From NCBI RefSeq assembly GCF_042680725.1, contig NZ_JBHUEK010000007.1:542472-606471 (forward strand): a stretch of 64,000 bases of DNA, written 5' to 3'. This document shows, piece by piece, positions 8,491 through 17,263 of this stretch. The notes under the pieces are model-generated. The model made no database searches. It saw only the letters and a list, made by a program, of their open reading frames with translations, and had not been told where the DNA came from. This DNA is from Ferdinandcohnia salidurans (GTDB lineage Bacteria; Bacillota; Bacilli; Bacillales; Bacillaceae_L). Each line of letters begins with the position of its first letter. Position 1 is the first letter of the stretch. The position numbers and the translations under genes were made by a program.

Positions 8491-9471
8491 TTGAACATGA
8501 AGCAATTTGTCAATCAGCATCGTGATGAATGGAAGCAGCTTGAGCAATTGATTTCCATCTTACATAAGCGTCGAAAATCGCGTAACAGTACCGAAATTAA
8601 TGAGTTTCATAGACTTTATCAAAAGTGTGCCGGGCATCTTTCGTATAGCCAGACCTATTTTCCAAATGAGGAGATTACGCCTTATTTAAATGGTCTTGTT
8701 TCGAAAGCTCATAATCTCCTGTACAAAGACCAAGTATCCAGTTTTCAACAGATTCGTTATTTTTTCAGTACGAAATTCATTGGACTACTACTCGAACAAT
8801 GGAAATTTGCGGTAGCAGCTTTTATATTATTTACTTTAGGCGGTGTAGGAAGCTTTTTTTCAGTTCAACAGGATCCCCTTCATATGTTTTCCATATTGCC
8901 CGCAGAAATAGCCCAAGGGGTTGACCCAGACTATTTAGGAAGTGCAGATGGTGAAGTGGATTCATCCCTTATGTCCGCAAGTATTATGACAAATAATATT
9001 CAGGTTGCTATCCTTGCGTTCGCCAGTGGAATCACCTTTGGTCTCTTAACCGTCTATATTTTAATCTACAATGGCATCATCGTTGGTGCATTGGCTGGAT
9101 TATATTGGCATTACGGGAAAACCTATGATTTTTGGGCATATATCGTCCCTCATGGAATGATTGAGCTTACAGCTATCTTTATAGCAGGTGGTGCTGGGTT
9201 GTTAATGGGCTATAAATTGCTCGTTCCTGGCCAATATACAAGAGGCTATCAGCTCAAGTATCAGGCAAAACGCTCTGTGCAATTGCTGTTAGGTACGATA
9301 CCTTTATTCATAATAGCCGGTATTATAGAAGGTTTTATCACACCTGCTGCGATTTCACTTGAAGCTAAATATGCTGTTGCAATCATAACGGTTATTGGAT
9401 TGATTCTTTACGTTGTAACAGGAAAACTCTTTTTACTAAAAAAAGAAGCTACAGCAAGTTCCGATTCATGA
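8491..9471 (+). CDS. SpoIIM/DUF95 family membrane protein
   Basis: 326 residues: a soluble helical N-terminus (about 1-100, rich in His/Tyr/Gln) followed by about five membrane helices. Residues around MTNNIQVAILAFASGITFGLLTVYILIYNGI and PHGMIELTAIFIAGGAGLLMG are the SpoIIM-family core. It is longer than true SpoIIM (about 215 residues), so it is probably the paralogue that travels with MoxR/DUF58 genes and not the septal peptidoglycan protein itself. The TTG at 8491 is the start because AGAGGTGA lies 7 bases upstream. Its last 23 bp overlap the end of the convergent DUF58 gene. Confidence 0.82.
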   Translation: MNMKQFVNQHRDEWKQLEQLISILHKRRKSRNSTEINEFHRLYQKCAGHLSYSQTYFPNEEITPYLNGLVSKAHNLLYKDQVSSFQQIRYFFSTKFIGLLLEQWKFAVAAFILFTLGGVGSFFSVQQDPLHMFSILPAEIAQGVDPDYLGSADGEVDSSLMSASIMTNNIQVAILAFASGITFGLLTVYILIYNGIIVGALAGLYWHYGKTYDFWAYIVPHGMIELTAIFIAGGAGLLMGYKLLVPGQYTRGYQLKYQAKRSVQLLLGTIPLFIIAGIIEGFITPAAISLEAKYAVAIITVIGLILYVVTGKLFLLKKEATASSDS

Positions 9472-10807
9472 TATTGATATAGTAGGAAACAGCTGTAACT
9501 GCTAATTTATCCTCATCGGCCTCAACCATCATGAGGCCTTTTTTTTCCCATTTTTGTTTCTCCTTCTTTTTCACAAGCATCTGTTGCTGTGCCATACTTT
9601 TTAGCATGGCTGTTTGGACAGTTGTAGGCTTCTCATCGATTCTTTGGGTTAATGTGGCATCCCGGATACCGATCATTAGGAAATAATGCCTTTGTCTAAG
9701 TTTTCTTAAATAGATTAACATGCTTTCTTCCCTTAAAAATGTATGCACATCACTAAACAACAAGAGAAGACTTCGCTTTTTCTGCATCGTTTCCAAATAA
9801 GATAAGACGGCACCATAATTCGATTCTGCAGCATCTACTTTCAAATTATAAATTGAATGCAAAATCGTTTGGAGATGTGCTATCCCTTTTCCGGCTGGGA
9901 CAAAAACCTTTACATCTGTTGAAAAGGCTAAAAAAGAAACATAGTCTCCATTTTGTAGTGCTGCTGTTGCAACTGTAATAGCGGATTCCATCGCTCGTTC
10001 AAGTCGATTTCCCTTCTCTAACTCAGCACCCATCATTCTCCCACAATCTATTAATATCGTAATATACTTCCCATGCTCTGGTTCATATTCATTCGACATC
10101 ACTTCATGGAGCTTAGCGGTTTGCCTCCAATTGATTGTTCGGGGGTCATCACCTATGACATAACTTCGTATTTTTGAAAACTCACCAACACCTGTCTGTT
10201 GTTTTCGGATTTTTACACCTTCATATAATAAAAATTTCTGTGCATTTTCAAGATACTGCCTTGTTTCGGATAAATCTGGTATGACCCTTACTTCGTTACT
10301 TATTGTAAATGTGAGTTGTTTTTCCCATAAGCCTAGGATGCTTTTGTAGCGGAAATACATTTTGTTCATTTGATAATTACCGCGCTCCATAGCTCGTGTA
10401 ACATATGTGATTCGGGAGGTCGTTTCACCAGATATCCTTCCACTGATCGGAAAAGGCTGAGTAAAGGAAACGGGAATTCCGTCTATTAAACGGTATGTTA
10501 GCCCATAAGTTGAATGGTTTGTTACTTCAATCTCGATGGTAGTGGGTAGCCCACGCTCCATTTCAGCTTGTAGTTTGCGTTTTGCAGAAAGCTGTTTTTT
10601 CCTCGGTGAAAATAACAAATCTACTAAGCTACCTATGATAATAAAGAGATTTAACCCAATCATCAGCTCCCAAGAAAGCTTTAATGAAAGACTTAACAAA
10701 AAGCCAATAGAAAGGATTAGTAACAAAATAATCAATCGTTTTGTAGGTAGGATGCCTCTATCTAGGAACAGGAACCGATCCCACAAGCTCTTCAATGATC
10801 TCGTCAA
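9449..10807 (-). CDS. DUF58 domain protein
   Basis: A membrane-anchored protein of about 452 residues with two hydrophobic segments near the N-terminus and a vWA-like DUF58 domain in the second half. The diagnostic GVGEFSKIRSYVIGDDPRTINWRQTAKLHE motif and the DCGRMMGAE segment, which replaces a MIDAS-like site, are present. DUF58 proteins pair with MoxR ATPases. I prefer a TTG start at 10807 for its GGAGGG site 8 bases upstream; an ATG at 10831 has none. The 5' end overlaps moxR by about 50 bp, implying coupled translation. Confidence 0.88.
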   Translation of the reverse strand: MTRSLKSLWDRFLFLDRGILPTKRLIILLLILSIGFLLSLSLKLSWELMIGLNLFIIIGSLVDLLFSPRKKQLSAKRKLQAEMERGLPTTIEIEVTNHSTYGLTYRLIDGIPVSFTQPFPISGRISGETTSRITYVTRAMERGNYQMNKMYFRYKSILGLWEKQLTFTISNEVRVIPDLSETRQYLENAQKFLLYEGVKIRKQQTGVGEFSKIRSYVIGDDPRTINWRQTAKLHEVMSNEYEPEHGKYITILIDCGRMMGAELEKGNRLERAMESAITVATAALQNGDYVSFLAFSTDVKVFVPAGKGIAHLQTILHSIYNLKVDAAESNYGAVLSYLETMQKKRSLLLLFSDVHTFLREESMLIYLRKLRQRHYFLMIGIRDATLTQRIDEKPTTVQTAMLKSMAQQQMLVKKKEKQKWEKKGLMMVEADEDKLAVTAVSYYINIMNRNLL

Positions 10808-11687
10808 TGGTGATTCCCTCCAATTCTGCATGTGGAGATAACTGAATTCGGTGCCTAAGTGCAGGTTTTGAGACCATTTTTACATCATCAGGAGTCACAT
10901 AATCTCTTCCCGCTAAATATGCCCAAGACTGTGCAGCTTTTCCGATTGAAATTGCTGCTCTGGTACTCGCACCAAATTGAATCGTTTCAGATTCTCTTGT
11001 TTTCCGAACAATCTCGATTATGTAATTTAGTACGCCTTCACCTAAGGTCACTTTTTCAATTTCCTTTCGAATAGATACAAATGTTTGAAGGTCAAGGACT
11101 TTTCTAGCATCGTATTGAATGAAACTTTGCTCGATTACTTGCTTCACAATATTTTTTTCTTCCTCGGAAGCTGGAAAATCAATATGCAGTTTAAATAAAA
11201 AACGGTCCTGTTGGGCTTCTGGCAAACGATAGGTACCCTCAAATTCAATTGGGTTTTGGGTGGCAACAACGAAGAAAACGTCTGGTAACGGATACGTTTC
11301 GCCCTGTATGGTTACTTGTTTTTCTTCCATCGCCTCTAATAGTGCTGCTTGTGTTTTGGCAGGCGTGCGGTTAATTTCATCGGCTAAAAGGATATTTGTG
11401 AAAACCGGCCCTTTTAATGTTTCAAAGCGGCCTTCCTTCATGTTGTAAATCATACTACCTGTAATGTCACTCGGTAAAAGGTCGGGTGTAAACTGAATAC
11501 GTGTAAAATCACCACCAAGTAAAGTTGCAAGTGTGCGCACCATTTGAGTCTTCCCAGTTCCAGGTACACCTTCAATTAAGACATGGCCTCCAGCTAAAAT
11601 GGCAGATAATAAAAGTCGTAAATTTGTACTTTGACCTAAGATTCGTTGCTCGTATTTCTCAAGTAAGGATGTCAGTTCTGGTCTCAT
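10758..11687 (-). CDS. MoxR-family AAA+ ATPase
   Basis: A 309-residue AAA+ ATPase of the MoxR group, thought to act as a chaperone for vWA-domain partners. The sequence shows Walker A GVPGTGKT (about 40-47), Walker B ILLADEINRT (99-107), sensor-1 ATQNP (142-146) and the EAQQDRF segment near the arginine finger. It begins inside the stop codon of the DUF4350 gene (ATGA overlap, 11684-11687) and overlaps DUF58, so the three are translationally coupled. All catalytic motifs are intact. Confidence 0.93.
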   Translation of the reverse strand: MRPELTSLLEKYEQRILGQSTNLRLLLSAILAGGHVLIEGVPGTGKTQMVRTLATLLGGDFTRIQFTPDLLPSDITGSMIYNMKEGRFETLKGPVFTNILLADEINRTPAKTQAALLEAMEEKQVTIQGETYPLPDVFFVVATQNPIEFEGTYRLPEAQQDRFLFKLHIDFPASEEEKNIVKQVIEQSFIQYDARKVLDLQTFVSIRKEIEKVTLGEGVLNYIIEIVRKTRESETIQFGASTRAAISIGKAAQSWAYLAGRDYVTPDDVKMVSKPALRHRIQLSPHAELEGITIDEIIEELVGSVPVPR

Positions 11688-12811
11688 CCTTTCTCCACCT
11701 CAATTCGTAATTCATCTAAGTATTTTGACCAAATTAAATAATCTTGTTTGGTTAGTTTTTCATTTTCTAAGATTTTTGTGAGATTGCGTAGATACTGCTT
11801 CACTTCGCTTTCTTTTTTTTCTGACCATCGATGTGCAAGCTTCGTCGAAAGGTCTGTCCAGTCCCGATGAGAAGGAACCCCCCATTTTTCCTGAATCAGC
11901 TGTTTGACATAATCTGCTTGAATGTTTAACGATTCATGATAGTACCGGCCTCTTATATACCATGCACTTAAAGCACGAATACCTTCATCACTAAAACGAA
12001 CATTTTCTTCGCGGGGTACAATAATCTGCCCAAATCGTTTTCCTCTGTACCAAAGCCAAAGTAGGACGATTAGTCCACCCTGTAAAAGCAACACTAAAAA
12101 CCAGCTTGGGTACAATGTTGTCAAATTAGAAGCATTTTTAGAACCATGTACATATTCATCAAAGTAATAAATCGACGCCTCCTTATCCTCAATTAACGAT
12201 AATACAAGTGGGATGTGATCATAGTCTGATAGATTGCCATTTAACATCCACTCTGGTGTAATAGTTGTAATCAATTCACCGTCTCCGATTTTTTGGATTG
12301 TTGCAATTACACCTGCTTCATCCTCAAAAAGTACCTTTTCTTTTTTGCTTGGAATGATTCGGGTTGTAGCTTGAAAAAACGCATCATATTCTAAACCGTT
12401 TTTATCCCTGATAGTAATCGCCTCATCAAGAAAAGGGTCAATATCTGCTGGAAGAGTCTTTATATCAAACATTCCTCTTGGATTTGCCTTAAACAAAATC
12501 ATCTTGTTTCCAGCCTTTATAAAATTCAGATAACCTTCTATCTCTTCTTGTTCTGGTGTAAAATAAGGCTCTACCATAATCAGAATTTGATTCTCATCTT
12601 GTTTGGTGAGAAGATTTGGAGAGTGTGACCAACTTTTTACGGTATTTTCATCTTTTAAATATGTATAGATTGCCTTTACGCCTGTTGGAGAAGGAGAATC
12701 AGACACATAATGTGGATACGCTTTTGGGTTATAGGATTCAATAAAGTAAGTTAGAAAGACTAGGAGCCCAATAAGCCCAATTAAGGGAATCCATACTTTA
12801 GCTTTGCGCAT
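11684..12811 (-). CDS. DUF4350 domain membrane protein
   Basis: 375 residues: an N-terminal membrane anchor (VWIPLIGLIGLLVFLTYFI), an extracytoplasmic region with the DUF4350 pattern (SPSPTGVKAIYTYLKDE, then MVEPYFTPEQEEIEGYLNFIKAGNKMILF, resembling an ABC-type GldG-like fold), a second helix (LVLLLQGGLIVLLWLWYRG) and a cytoplasmic helical tail. The ATG at 12811 is supported by GGAGGGGAG 7 bases upstream; the longer frame from 12838 lies inside the previous gene. It overlaps the DUF4129 gene by 14 bp. Its role is unknown beyond association with MoxR/DUF58. Confidence 0.82.
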   Translation of the reverse strand: MRKAKVWIPLIGLIGLLVFLTYFIESYNPKAYPHYVSDSPSPTGVKAIYTYLKDENTVKSWSHSPNLLTKQDENQILIMVEPYFTPEQEEIEGYLNFIKAGNKMILFKANPRGMFDIKTLPADIDPFLDEAITIRDKNGLEYDAFFQATTRIIPSKKEKVLFEDEAGVIATIQKIGDGELITTITPEWMLNGNLSDYDHIPLVLSLIEDKEASIYYFDEYVHGSKNASNLTTLYPSWFLVLLLQGGLIVLLWLWYRGKRFGQIIVPREENVRFSDEGIRALSAWYIRGRYYHESLNIQADYVKQLIQEKWGVPSHRDWTDLSTKLAHRWSEKKESEVKQYLRNLTKILENEKLTKQDYLIWSKYLDELRIEVEKG

Positions 12812-13451
12812 GATTGTTCTCCCCTCCAACTTTTGCATCTAACCAGATAAAAGCTTTTTCCCGAAATTGACTGTACTCCGCTCGGTCAATCTCATATTCT
12901 CCATAAGTAACTTCATCAAACACGAGTGCTAAATCATAAAACTGAACGGCCCACGATAGATTTACTTTGCGCAGTTCATCATAATACTCCCAATTTGTTT
13001 TCCATACTCTTGCCTCAAGCCATTCTTTTTCATGAAAAAATAAGAGCAGTGCCAAAAATAGATGGCGCGTTGCAGGTGAAAAATGTTCGTTTTCTTCATG
13101 CTTGATCGCTTCACGTAAATGCTTTTGATAGGTCCAGTTTAATTCCTCAACTGAATGAAGAGGTTTATGTTTATTAAACTTTGCCTTTCTTGTTTGATTT
13201 CGAACAAGTAAAAAAACCGCAATTCCTACTAATAAAATGGCTGCAAGAATAACCATAATTAGCACCACATCTGCGGCGCCACTTCCCGATTCAATTGCAG
13301 GGAACAAACTTTCTAGTAGATCGGCCAGCCATTCTTTTACTTTATTCCACCATTCCTGAAACACATTCCTGGACTCGTCATAGTAAATCCGGTATTCTTT
13401 TTCATTTAATATTTCATCAATCCGATCTCTTGCATCATTTATTTGTGCCAT
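12798..13451 (-). CDS. DUF4129 domain protein
   Basis: 217 residues with a lumenal N-terminus, one membrane helix (VVLIMVILAAILLVGIAVFLL) and a C-terminal DUF4129 domain with the signature pattern HLREAIKHEENEHFSPATRHLFLALLLFFHEKEWL. DUF4129 often ends transglutaminase-like proteins in MoxR operons; here the transglutaminase part is absent and the domain stands alone. A helical YYDESRNVFQEWWNKVKEWLADLL segment precedes the membrane helix. It lies between the membrane protein at 13465 and DUF4350. Confidence 0.82.
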   Translation of the reverse strand: MAQINDARDRIDEILNEKEYRIYYDESRNVFQEWWNKVKEWLADLLESLFPAIESGSGAADVVLIMVILAAILLVGIAVFLLVRNQTRKAKFNKHKPLHSVEELNWTYQKHLREAIKHEENEHFSPATRHLFLALLLFFHEKEWLEARVWKTNWEYYDELRKVNLSWAVQFYDLALVFDEVTYGEYEIDRAEYSQFREKAFIWLDAKVGGENNHAQS

Positions 13452-13464
13452 TATTGATCACCAC

Positions 13465-14379
13465 TTATCTAGGTTCATTGAAACCCTCAATCATCTCATC
13501 TAAGTCCTCTGCATCATGTCTAACCCTTGCATCAAGGTACATTACACCATATCCTACTGCAAACAGTAAGGTTGTAAAAATGGTTGTTAAGTTAACAATT
13601 AAAGTTAATAGAACACTATTGCCCATAAAGATTCCGAAAGTTGCTTCAACAGCAAAGCTAATCGCACTGATAATTAAAAAGAAAACAACATATAGACAAA
13701 ACAGGACCCATCCACGTTTCTTTGATAAATGCCAACTCCTAGAAAATCCAGGAGATTCATAGTCTAGTACCACAGAACCAAAATAAAAGCCCCAACGTGT
13801 AAGTAGATAACCGATCCCAACGAACAGCCCTAAGCCTAAAGCAATTGCAAAAAGAATCCCGATAATAGGTATGGCAATGGCCCCAAAGATACCAATTGGA
13901 ACTAAGATCATAACGGCTACAAAGAAGAAACCAAATACAATGAGACCAAATAAAATGTTACTTCCAAGCATTGCCCAAAAACGTGTAAATGCCTTTTTTA
14001 TAACCGAACTTATTGTATATTCTTCGTTTTTACGAATATGATTTAATGCTATTAGTATTGCAGCCTCAGCAACAGGAAATAAAACCACACCTACTAGACC
14101 GACAAACATGGATCCTAATGCTGCGCCAAATCCAATCTCCTCGGCTACTACTGTTTCATCAAAGCTATTTAGCACTTGAGTAAACCAATTATCCCCCGGA
14201 CCAACTTCTCTAAAAAAGCTTGTTCCCGAAGCTAATAAAATAAGCGCCTCAAGTATGTATACAGGTCCCATGAAAATAAGTAAGATTGTAAAAAAGTCAC
14301 GAAATCGATTTTTACTCAAACTAAATGTAAGATCCAGAATTTCCCCAAATCCCTTTGGTCGTGAAAATTTTGTGTTCAA
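13465..14379 (-). CDS. Multi-pass membrane protein (GDPD membrane-domain-like)
   Basis: 304 residues with about six membrane helices, separated by a conserved-looking FSRPKGFGEILDLTFSLSKNRF N-terminus and an internal SPGFSRSWHLSKKRGWVLF motif. The pattern matches proteins described as having a glycerophosphoryl diester phosphodiesterase membrane domain, but no catalytic GDPD domain is present. TTG at 14379 is the start; AGGGGGA lies upstream. It is the promoter-proximal gene of the MoxR operon, with only 13 bp before DUF4129, so it is probably a component of the same membrane assembly. Confidence 0.72.
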   Translation of the reverse strand: MNTKFSRPKGFGEILDLTFSLSKNRFRDFFTILLIFMGPVYILEALILLASGTSFFREVGPGDNWFTQVLNSFDETVVAEEIGFGAALGSMFVGLVGVVLFPVAEAAILIALNHIRKNEEYTISSVIKKAFTRFWAMLGSNILFGLIVFGFFFVAVMILVPIGIFGAIAIPIIGILFAIALGLGLFVGIGYLLTRWGFYFGSVVLDYESPGFSRSWHLSKKRGWVLFCLYVVFFLIISAISFAVEATFGIFMGNSVLLTLIVNLTTIFTTLLFAVGYGVMYLDARVRHDAEDLDEMIEGFNEPR

Positions 14380-14506
14380 GCTGCCATCCCCCTGTTTTGT
14401 GTTGAAAAAGATTGTATGCTAATAACGCCTATTTTAACATTATTCTGGAAATTATTCTCTACAAATTTAGAAATAATTTCTAAATTAGGTATGAGGAAAT
14501 AGAAAG

Positions 14507-14530
14507 ACCTGACCCCTATAGGAATCAGGT
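14507..14530 (-). terminator. Probable terminator of the FAD oxidoreductase gene
   Basis: ACCTGA at 14507-14512 pairs with TCAGGT at 14525-14530, extended by inner CC/GG pairs around TATA. The minus strand continues with a U-rich but interrupted tract, so it is probably a modest terminator. Confidence 0.55.
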
Positions 14531-14556
14531 TATAAAAGTGTATAGTATTCTTATTT

Positions 14557-15675
14557 TTATGATTTAATTGCCCCTTCAATCTCATAGAGACTTAGGTCGA
14601 TTTCAAGTGTTTTTCCCATGGCAAGCTTCGCTAATTCGCCACCTAAAAATGGGCCAACTGTTAATCCCGAAGCACCGAGTCCATTAGCGACATAAAGATT
14701 TTCGAAGCCAGGGATTGCACCAATCACTGGCAGAAAATCTGGTGTGAACGGTCGATAGCCAACTCTTGTTTCTACTACCGTTCCCTCCGATAACCCAGGA
14801 GCAATATGTAAAGCTTTATCGAAAATTTCATGAAGTCCTCCTGCTGTTACTCTGTAGTCCAGTCCTTTATCATTTTCATGTGTTGCACCGACAACCACTT
14901 TCCCTCCATCAAATGCCAAGATATATTGATCATTTGGTGGCATTACAACTGGCCAATTGGCTGTGTTTGAATCTTCAAGACCTAAATGAACGATTTGAGC
15001 TTTCTGTGAGGAAACTAGAAAATCAATACCGAGAGGCTGAAGTAAATCATTTGCCCAAACTCCTGCTGTTACAATAATCTTATCAGCCTTAATTATTTGA
15101 TTTTCTATTTTTACACCGGTTACGTGTTTATCCTTTATTACGAGACTCGCACTTCCATTTCGTTCAATGGCACCATAATGTTTGGCAGCACGAATCAATG
15201 CATTTCGAAGCTCCCGTCCATTCACTCTGGCGGCCCCACTTACGTGTACAGCTGAAAATTCTTCAGATAACGGCGGAAACAATTCGGTTGTCTCTGTGGA
15301 ACTTAAACGTGTAATTTCACCAATTTCCGGAGCATCTTTCCGACGGGTATGCGCCCGCTCTTCCATATTATCTAGTTTGTTTTCATCAAAATGAAGACTA
15401 ATCGCTCCTACCTTTTTATAACCAGTATCAGTTTCACCTAATGCTTCAAGCTCACCTATTAACGTTGAGTAATATTTTGCGCCTGCTTTTGCTAAACCGT
15501 ACCATGCTTTATTTCGACGTTGGGAAAGCCATGGACAGACAATTCCCGCCGCAGCATCAGTTGCCTGACCTTGATCCTTGCGGTCGACAATGATTACTTT
15601 TTTACCCGTTTTTGCTAGATGATAAGCAGTTGACGAACCAAGTATCCCTGCTCCAATAACAAGATATGATGTCAT
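14557..15675 (-). CDS. FAD-dependent amino-acid oxidase/dehydrogenase (DAO family)
   Basis: A 372-residue flavoenzyme of the D-amino-acid oxidase/glycine oxidase superfamily. The dinucleotide-binding motif VIGAGILGSSTAYHL with the ribose-binding acidic residue in VIIVDRKDQG is at the N-terminus. The second FAD contact ETRVGYRPFTPDFLPVIG and the GLGASGLTVGP C-terminal motif are present. The substrate is not decidable; glycine oxidase (ThiO-like) and D-amino acid dehydrogenase are both possible, and no thiamin genes are adjacent. Single-gene unit with its own weak terminator. Confidence 0.85.
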   Translation of the reverse strand: MTSYLVIGAGILGSSTAYHLAKTGKKVIIVDRKDQGQATDAAAGIVCPWLSQRRNKAWYGLAKAGAKYYSTLIGELEALGETDTGYKKVGAISLHFDENKLDNMEERAHTRRKDAPEIGEITRLSSTETTELFPPLSEEFSAVHVSGAARVNGRELRNALIRAAKHYGAIERNGSASLVIKDKHVTGVKIENQIIKADKIIVTAGVWANDLLQPLGIDFLVSSQKAQIVHLGLEDSNTANWPVVMPPNDQYILAFDGGKVVVGATHENDKGLDYRVTAGGLHEIFDKALHIAPGLSEGTVVETRVGYRPFTPDFLPVIGAIPGFENLYVANGLGASGLTVGPFLGGELAKLAMGKTLEIDLSLYEIEGAIKS

Positions 15676-15862
15676 TATTTCAAAATCCCTTCTATGCTCA
15701 CGATGTTATATATTTTACTAAAAATGTGCTTAAGAAACATCTTTTTGTCGAAATTTGTATAAAATTCTTTTTATTACCCATGATATAGATAACGCTGTAA
15801 AATATAGGAAAAAAGAAGAATGTATAAAACAGCGGAAATAAGTACTGAAAGGAGGCTTACAA

Positions 15863-15991
15863 TTGGCTAAAAGGAAAAATAACCAGTCTCAAACAGGAGC
15901 AAATAGTATGGACACGGAATTTGGCGCAGAACAAGGCTTGAGCAAAAAGGCAAGGAAGAAAGCTGCACGAGAAAATAAGAAAAACAAATAA
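15863..15991 (+). CDS. 42-aa basic protein, possible gamma-SASP relative
   Basis: A short ORF with an excellent ribosome site (AAAGGAGG, 6 bases before TTG at 15863). The peptide starts MAKRKNNQSQTGANSM, has a TEFGAEQG motif that echoes the GTEFASE repeat of gamma-type small acid-soluble spore proteins, and ends with a lysine/arginine-rich tail (SKKARKKAARENKKNK). Its length and charge suit a small spore protein, but only one weak repeat is present and the Gln-rich arrays are missing. A strong terminator follows. The function is inferred and uncertain. Confidence 0.6.
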   Translation: MAKRKNNQSQTGANSMDTEFGAEQGLSKKARKKAARENKKNK

Positions 15992-16050
15992 ATAACCTAC
16001 TTTTATTTAGTAAAATACATTCGCAAAGTTTCGTACCGGTACATATTTGA

Positions 16051-16090
16051 CCTGTTCCTAAGCTAGTAATTAATTGGAACGGGTTTTTTC
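16051..16090 (+). terminator. Rho-independent terminator
   Basis: CCTGTTCC at 16051-16058 pairs with GGAACGGG at 16076-16083, followed directly by TTTTTTC. It terminates the 42-residue gene. Confidence 0.85.
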
Positions 16091-16155
16091 TTTTTATACG
16101 TGGTTATTGGACAACAGTATCTGCTCGTATACTTGTTTAGAGGGGGAGATATAAA

Positions 16156-16311
16156 GTGAAACAACTAGAAATTCAATTGATTTTATTTGTCGGAGCAACT
16201 TTAGCTCATGAATATTGGCAACATTGGGGCCTTCCAAGAGTCTATTATTGGGATGTTAGACACTCTCATCTGAAAAAAATAGAAGATGATTCAGATGAAA
16301 AAATTGCATAG
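16156..16311 (+). CDS. Hypothetical 51-aa protein
   Basis: A GTG start at 16156 follows AGGGGGAG with a suitable spacing. The peptide begins MKQLEIQLILFVGATLAHEYW with a hydrophobic segment, then a His/Trp/Tyr-rich middle (WQHWGLPRVYYWDVRHSH) and an acidic tail (KKIEDDSDEKIA). I do not recognise it. The His and aromatic density may bind metal or lie at the membrane face; this is speculation. It is convergent with the YcgL-like gene, and a small imperfect hairpin lies between them. Confidence 0.55.
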   Translation: MKQLEIQLILFVGATLAHEYWQHWGLPRVYYWDVRHSHLKKIEDDSDEKIA

Positions 16312-16334
16312 AAAAAGGGATAACTTTGTTACCC

Positions 16335-17150
16335 CTATTGCTGGTAGCTTTTTCTTATTTCGTCAGGTTTCCAGGCTTCGGTTAATAGGTCTCTAAAAAG
16401 TTGATTTAGGAGGCCAGTTGGATTAAGGGTACTGGATTTTAATTTCGAATTATAGAGTTCTAGGTGATGAATTTCCTTTTCGATAAATCTGTCTAGTTCC
16501 GATAGTTGATTTACTAATTTTTGACCAGAAGTTTTAGCTCTTATCAGTTTCTCAATGTCCTGTTTTAGCTTGTCCTCTTTTATCGCTTCAGCAACAAGTC
16601 TATTCAGATCAAGAGTACCCATTTTGTTATGTTTTTCTATAGATTTTGCCATCAACAATGGCCGAATCACATTGATATACGTTTTGACATGTGCACCCTT
16701 TTCTTGAATGGTTTTAAAATTGCCTTTTGCCATTTTTACATAGTGGTACATGCTAGGAATAGGTGAAAAAACGGTAGGTTCCAATTGTTGAATTCTTTCA
16801 AAGAAAGAGTATGCTTTGAGATAAGTGATTTTCGAGTGCAACCATTCCAGAAGCGCGGGATTAGATTTACGAAATAGCCGAAGTGCCTTTGTAAGTTCCC
16901 AACCACTCATATCGACTAATGGACGGACAGGGATGCCGACTTTATCATGTTTCGGAATTTCAAGGACATCTCGCTTTGGATCAATTGAAAGGTACCAATC
17001 GGGATGATGAATATAAATAAACCGAACATCAAAATCACTTTCTTCAGATGAAATTCCCCAAGTCCTGCTTCCAGCTTCACAAGCGTAAAGAATTTTAACG
17101 TTATATTCTTTTTCGATTTGATTAAGAATCTCTACAATGTGTTCTTTCAA
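16335..17150 (-). CDS. YcgL-like predicted nucleotidyltransferase
   Basis: 271 residues with a nucleotidyltransferase core: ACEAGSRTWGISSEESDFDVRFIYIHH carries the G-S-x(n)-D-x-D motif, here SDFDVRF, typical of the Pol-beta-like/MNT superfamily and of B. subtilis YcgL. The rest is helical. TTG at 17150 is the chosen start, with GGGAGGGGAG 5 bases upstream; an ATG at 17201 would start inside the terminator hairpin. It is downstream of hutP behind a rho-independent terminator. It lacks an obvious antitoxin partner, so toxin-antitoxin function is not supported. Confidence 0.8.
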   Translation of the reverse strand: MKEHIVEILNQIEKEYNVKILYACEAGSRTWGISSEESDFDVRFIYIHHPDWYLSIDPKRDVLEIPKHDKVGIPVRPLVDMSGWELTKALRLFRKSNPALLEWLHSKITYLKAYSFFERIQQLEPTVFSPIPSMYHYVKMAKGNFKTIQEKGAHVKTYINVIRPLLMAKSIEKHNKMGTLDLNRLVAEAIKEDKLKQDIEKLIRAKTSGQKLVNQLSELDRFIEKEIHHLELYNSKLKSSTLNPTGLLNQLFRDLLTEAWKPDEIRKSYQQ

Positions 17151-17172
17151 TATGACTCCCCTCCCTAACATA

Positions 17173-17199
17173 AGAAAAGGAGATGCTCTTGTCATCTCC
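17173..17199 (-). terminator. Terminator between hutP and the nucleotidyltransferase
   Basis: GGAGATG at 17179-17185 pairs with CATCTCC at 17193-17199 (perfect 7-bp stem, 7-base loop). On the minus transcript it is followed by UUUUCUU. It lies between the hutP stop and the next start, the position at which HutP controls readthrough in the B. subtilis hut operon. Confidence 0.75.
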
Positions 17200-17263
17200 A
17201 TTTAGTAAGTAGTATTCTCAATTTACGTGCCCATAAAACTGATCATCGAATGCCCTACAAGCT

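Noticed and set aside
8491..9471. True spoIIM of the engulfment complex
   Set aside because: The protein is about 110 residues longer than SpoIIM, has an extra soluble N-terminus and is in a MoxR/DUF58/RDD context.
14376..14585. 69-residue minus-strand ORF between the membrane protein and FAD oxidoreductase genes
   Set aside because: It spans a terminator and the ends of both flanking genes, has no ribosome site and an unprotein-like composition.
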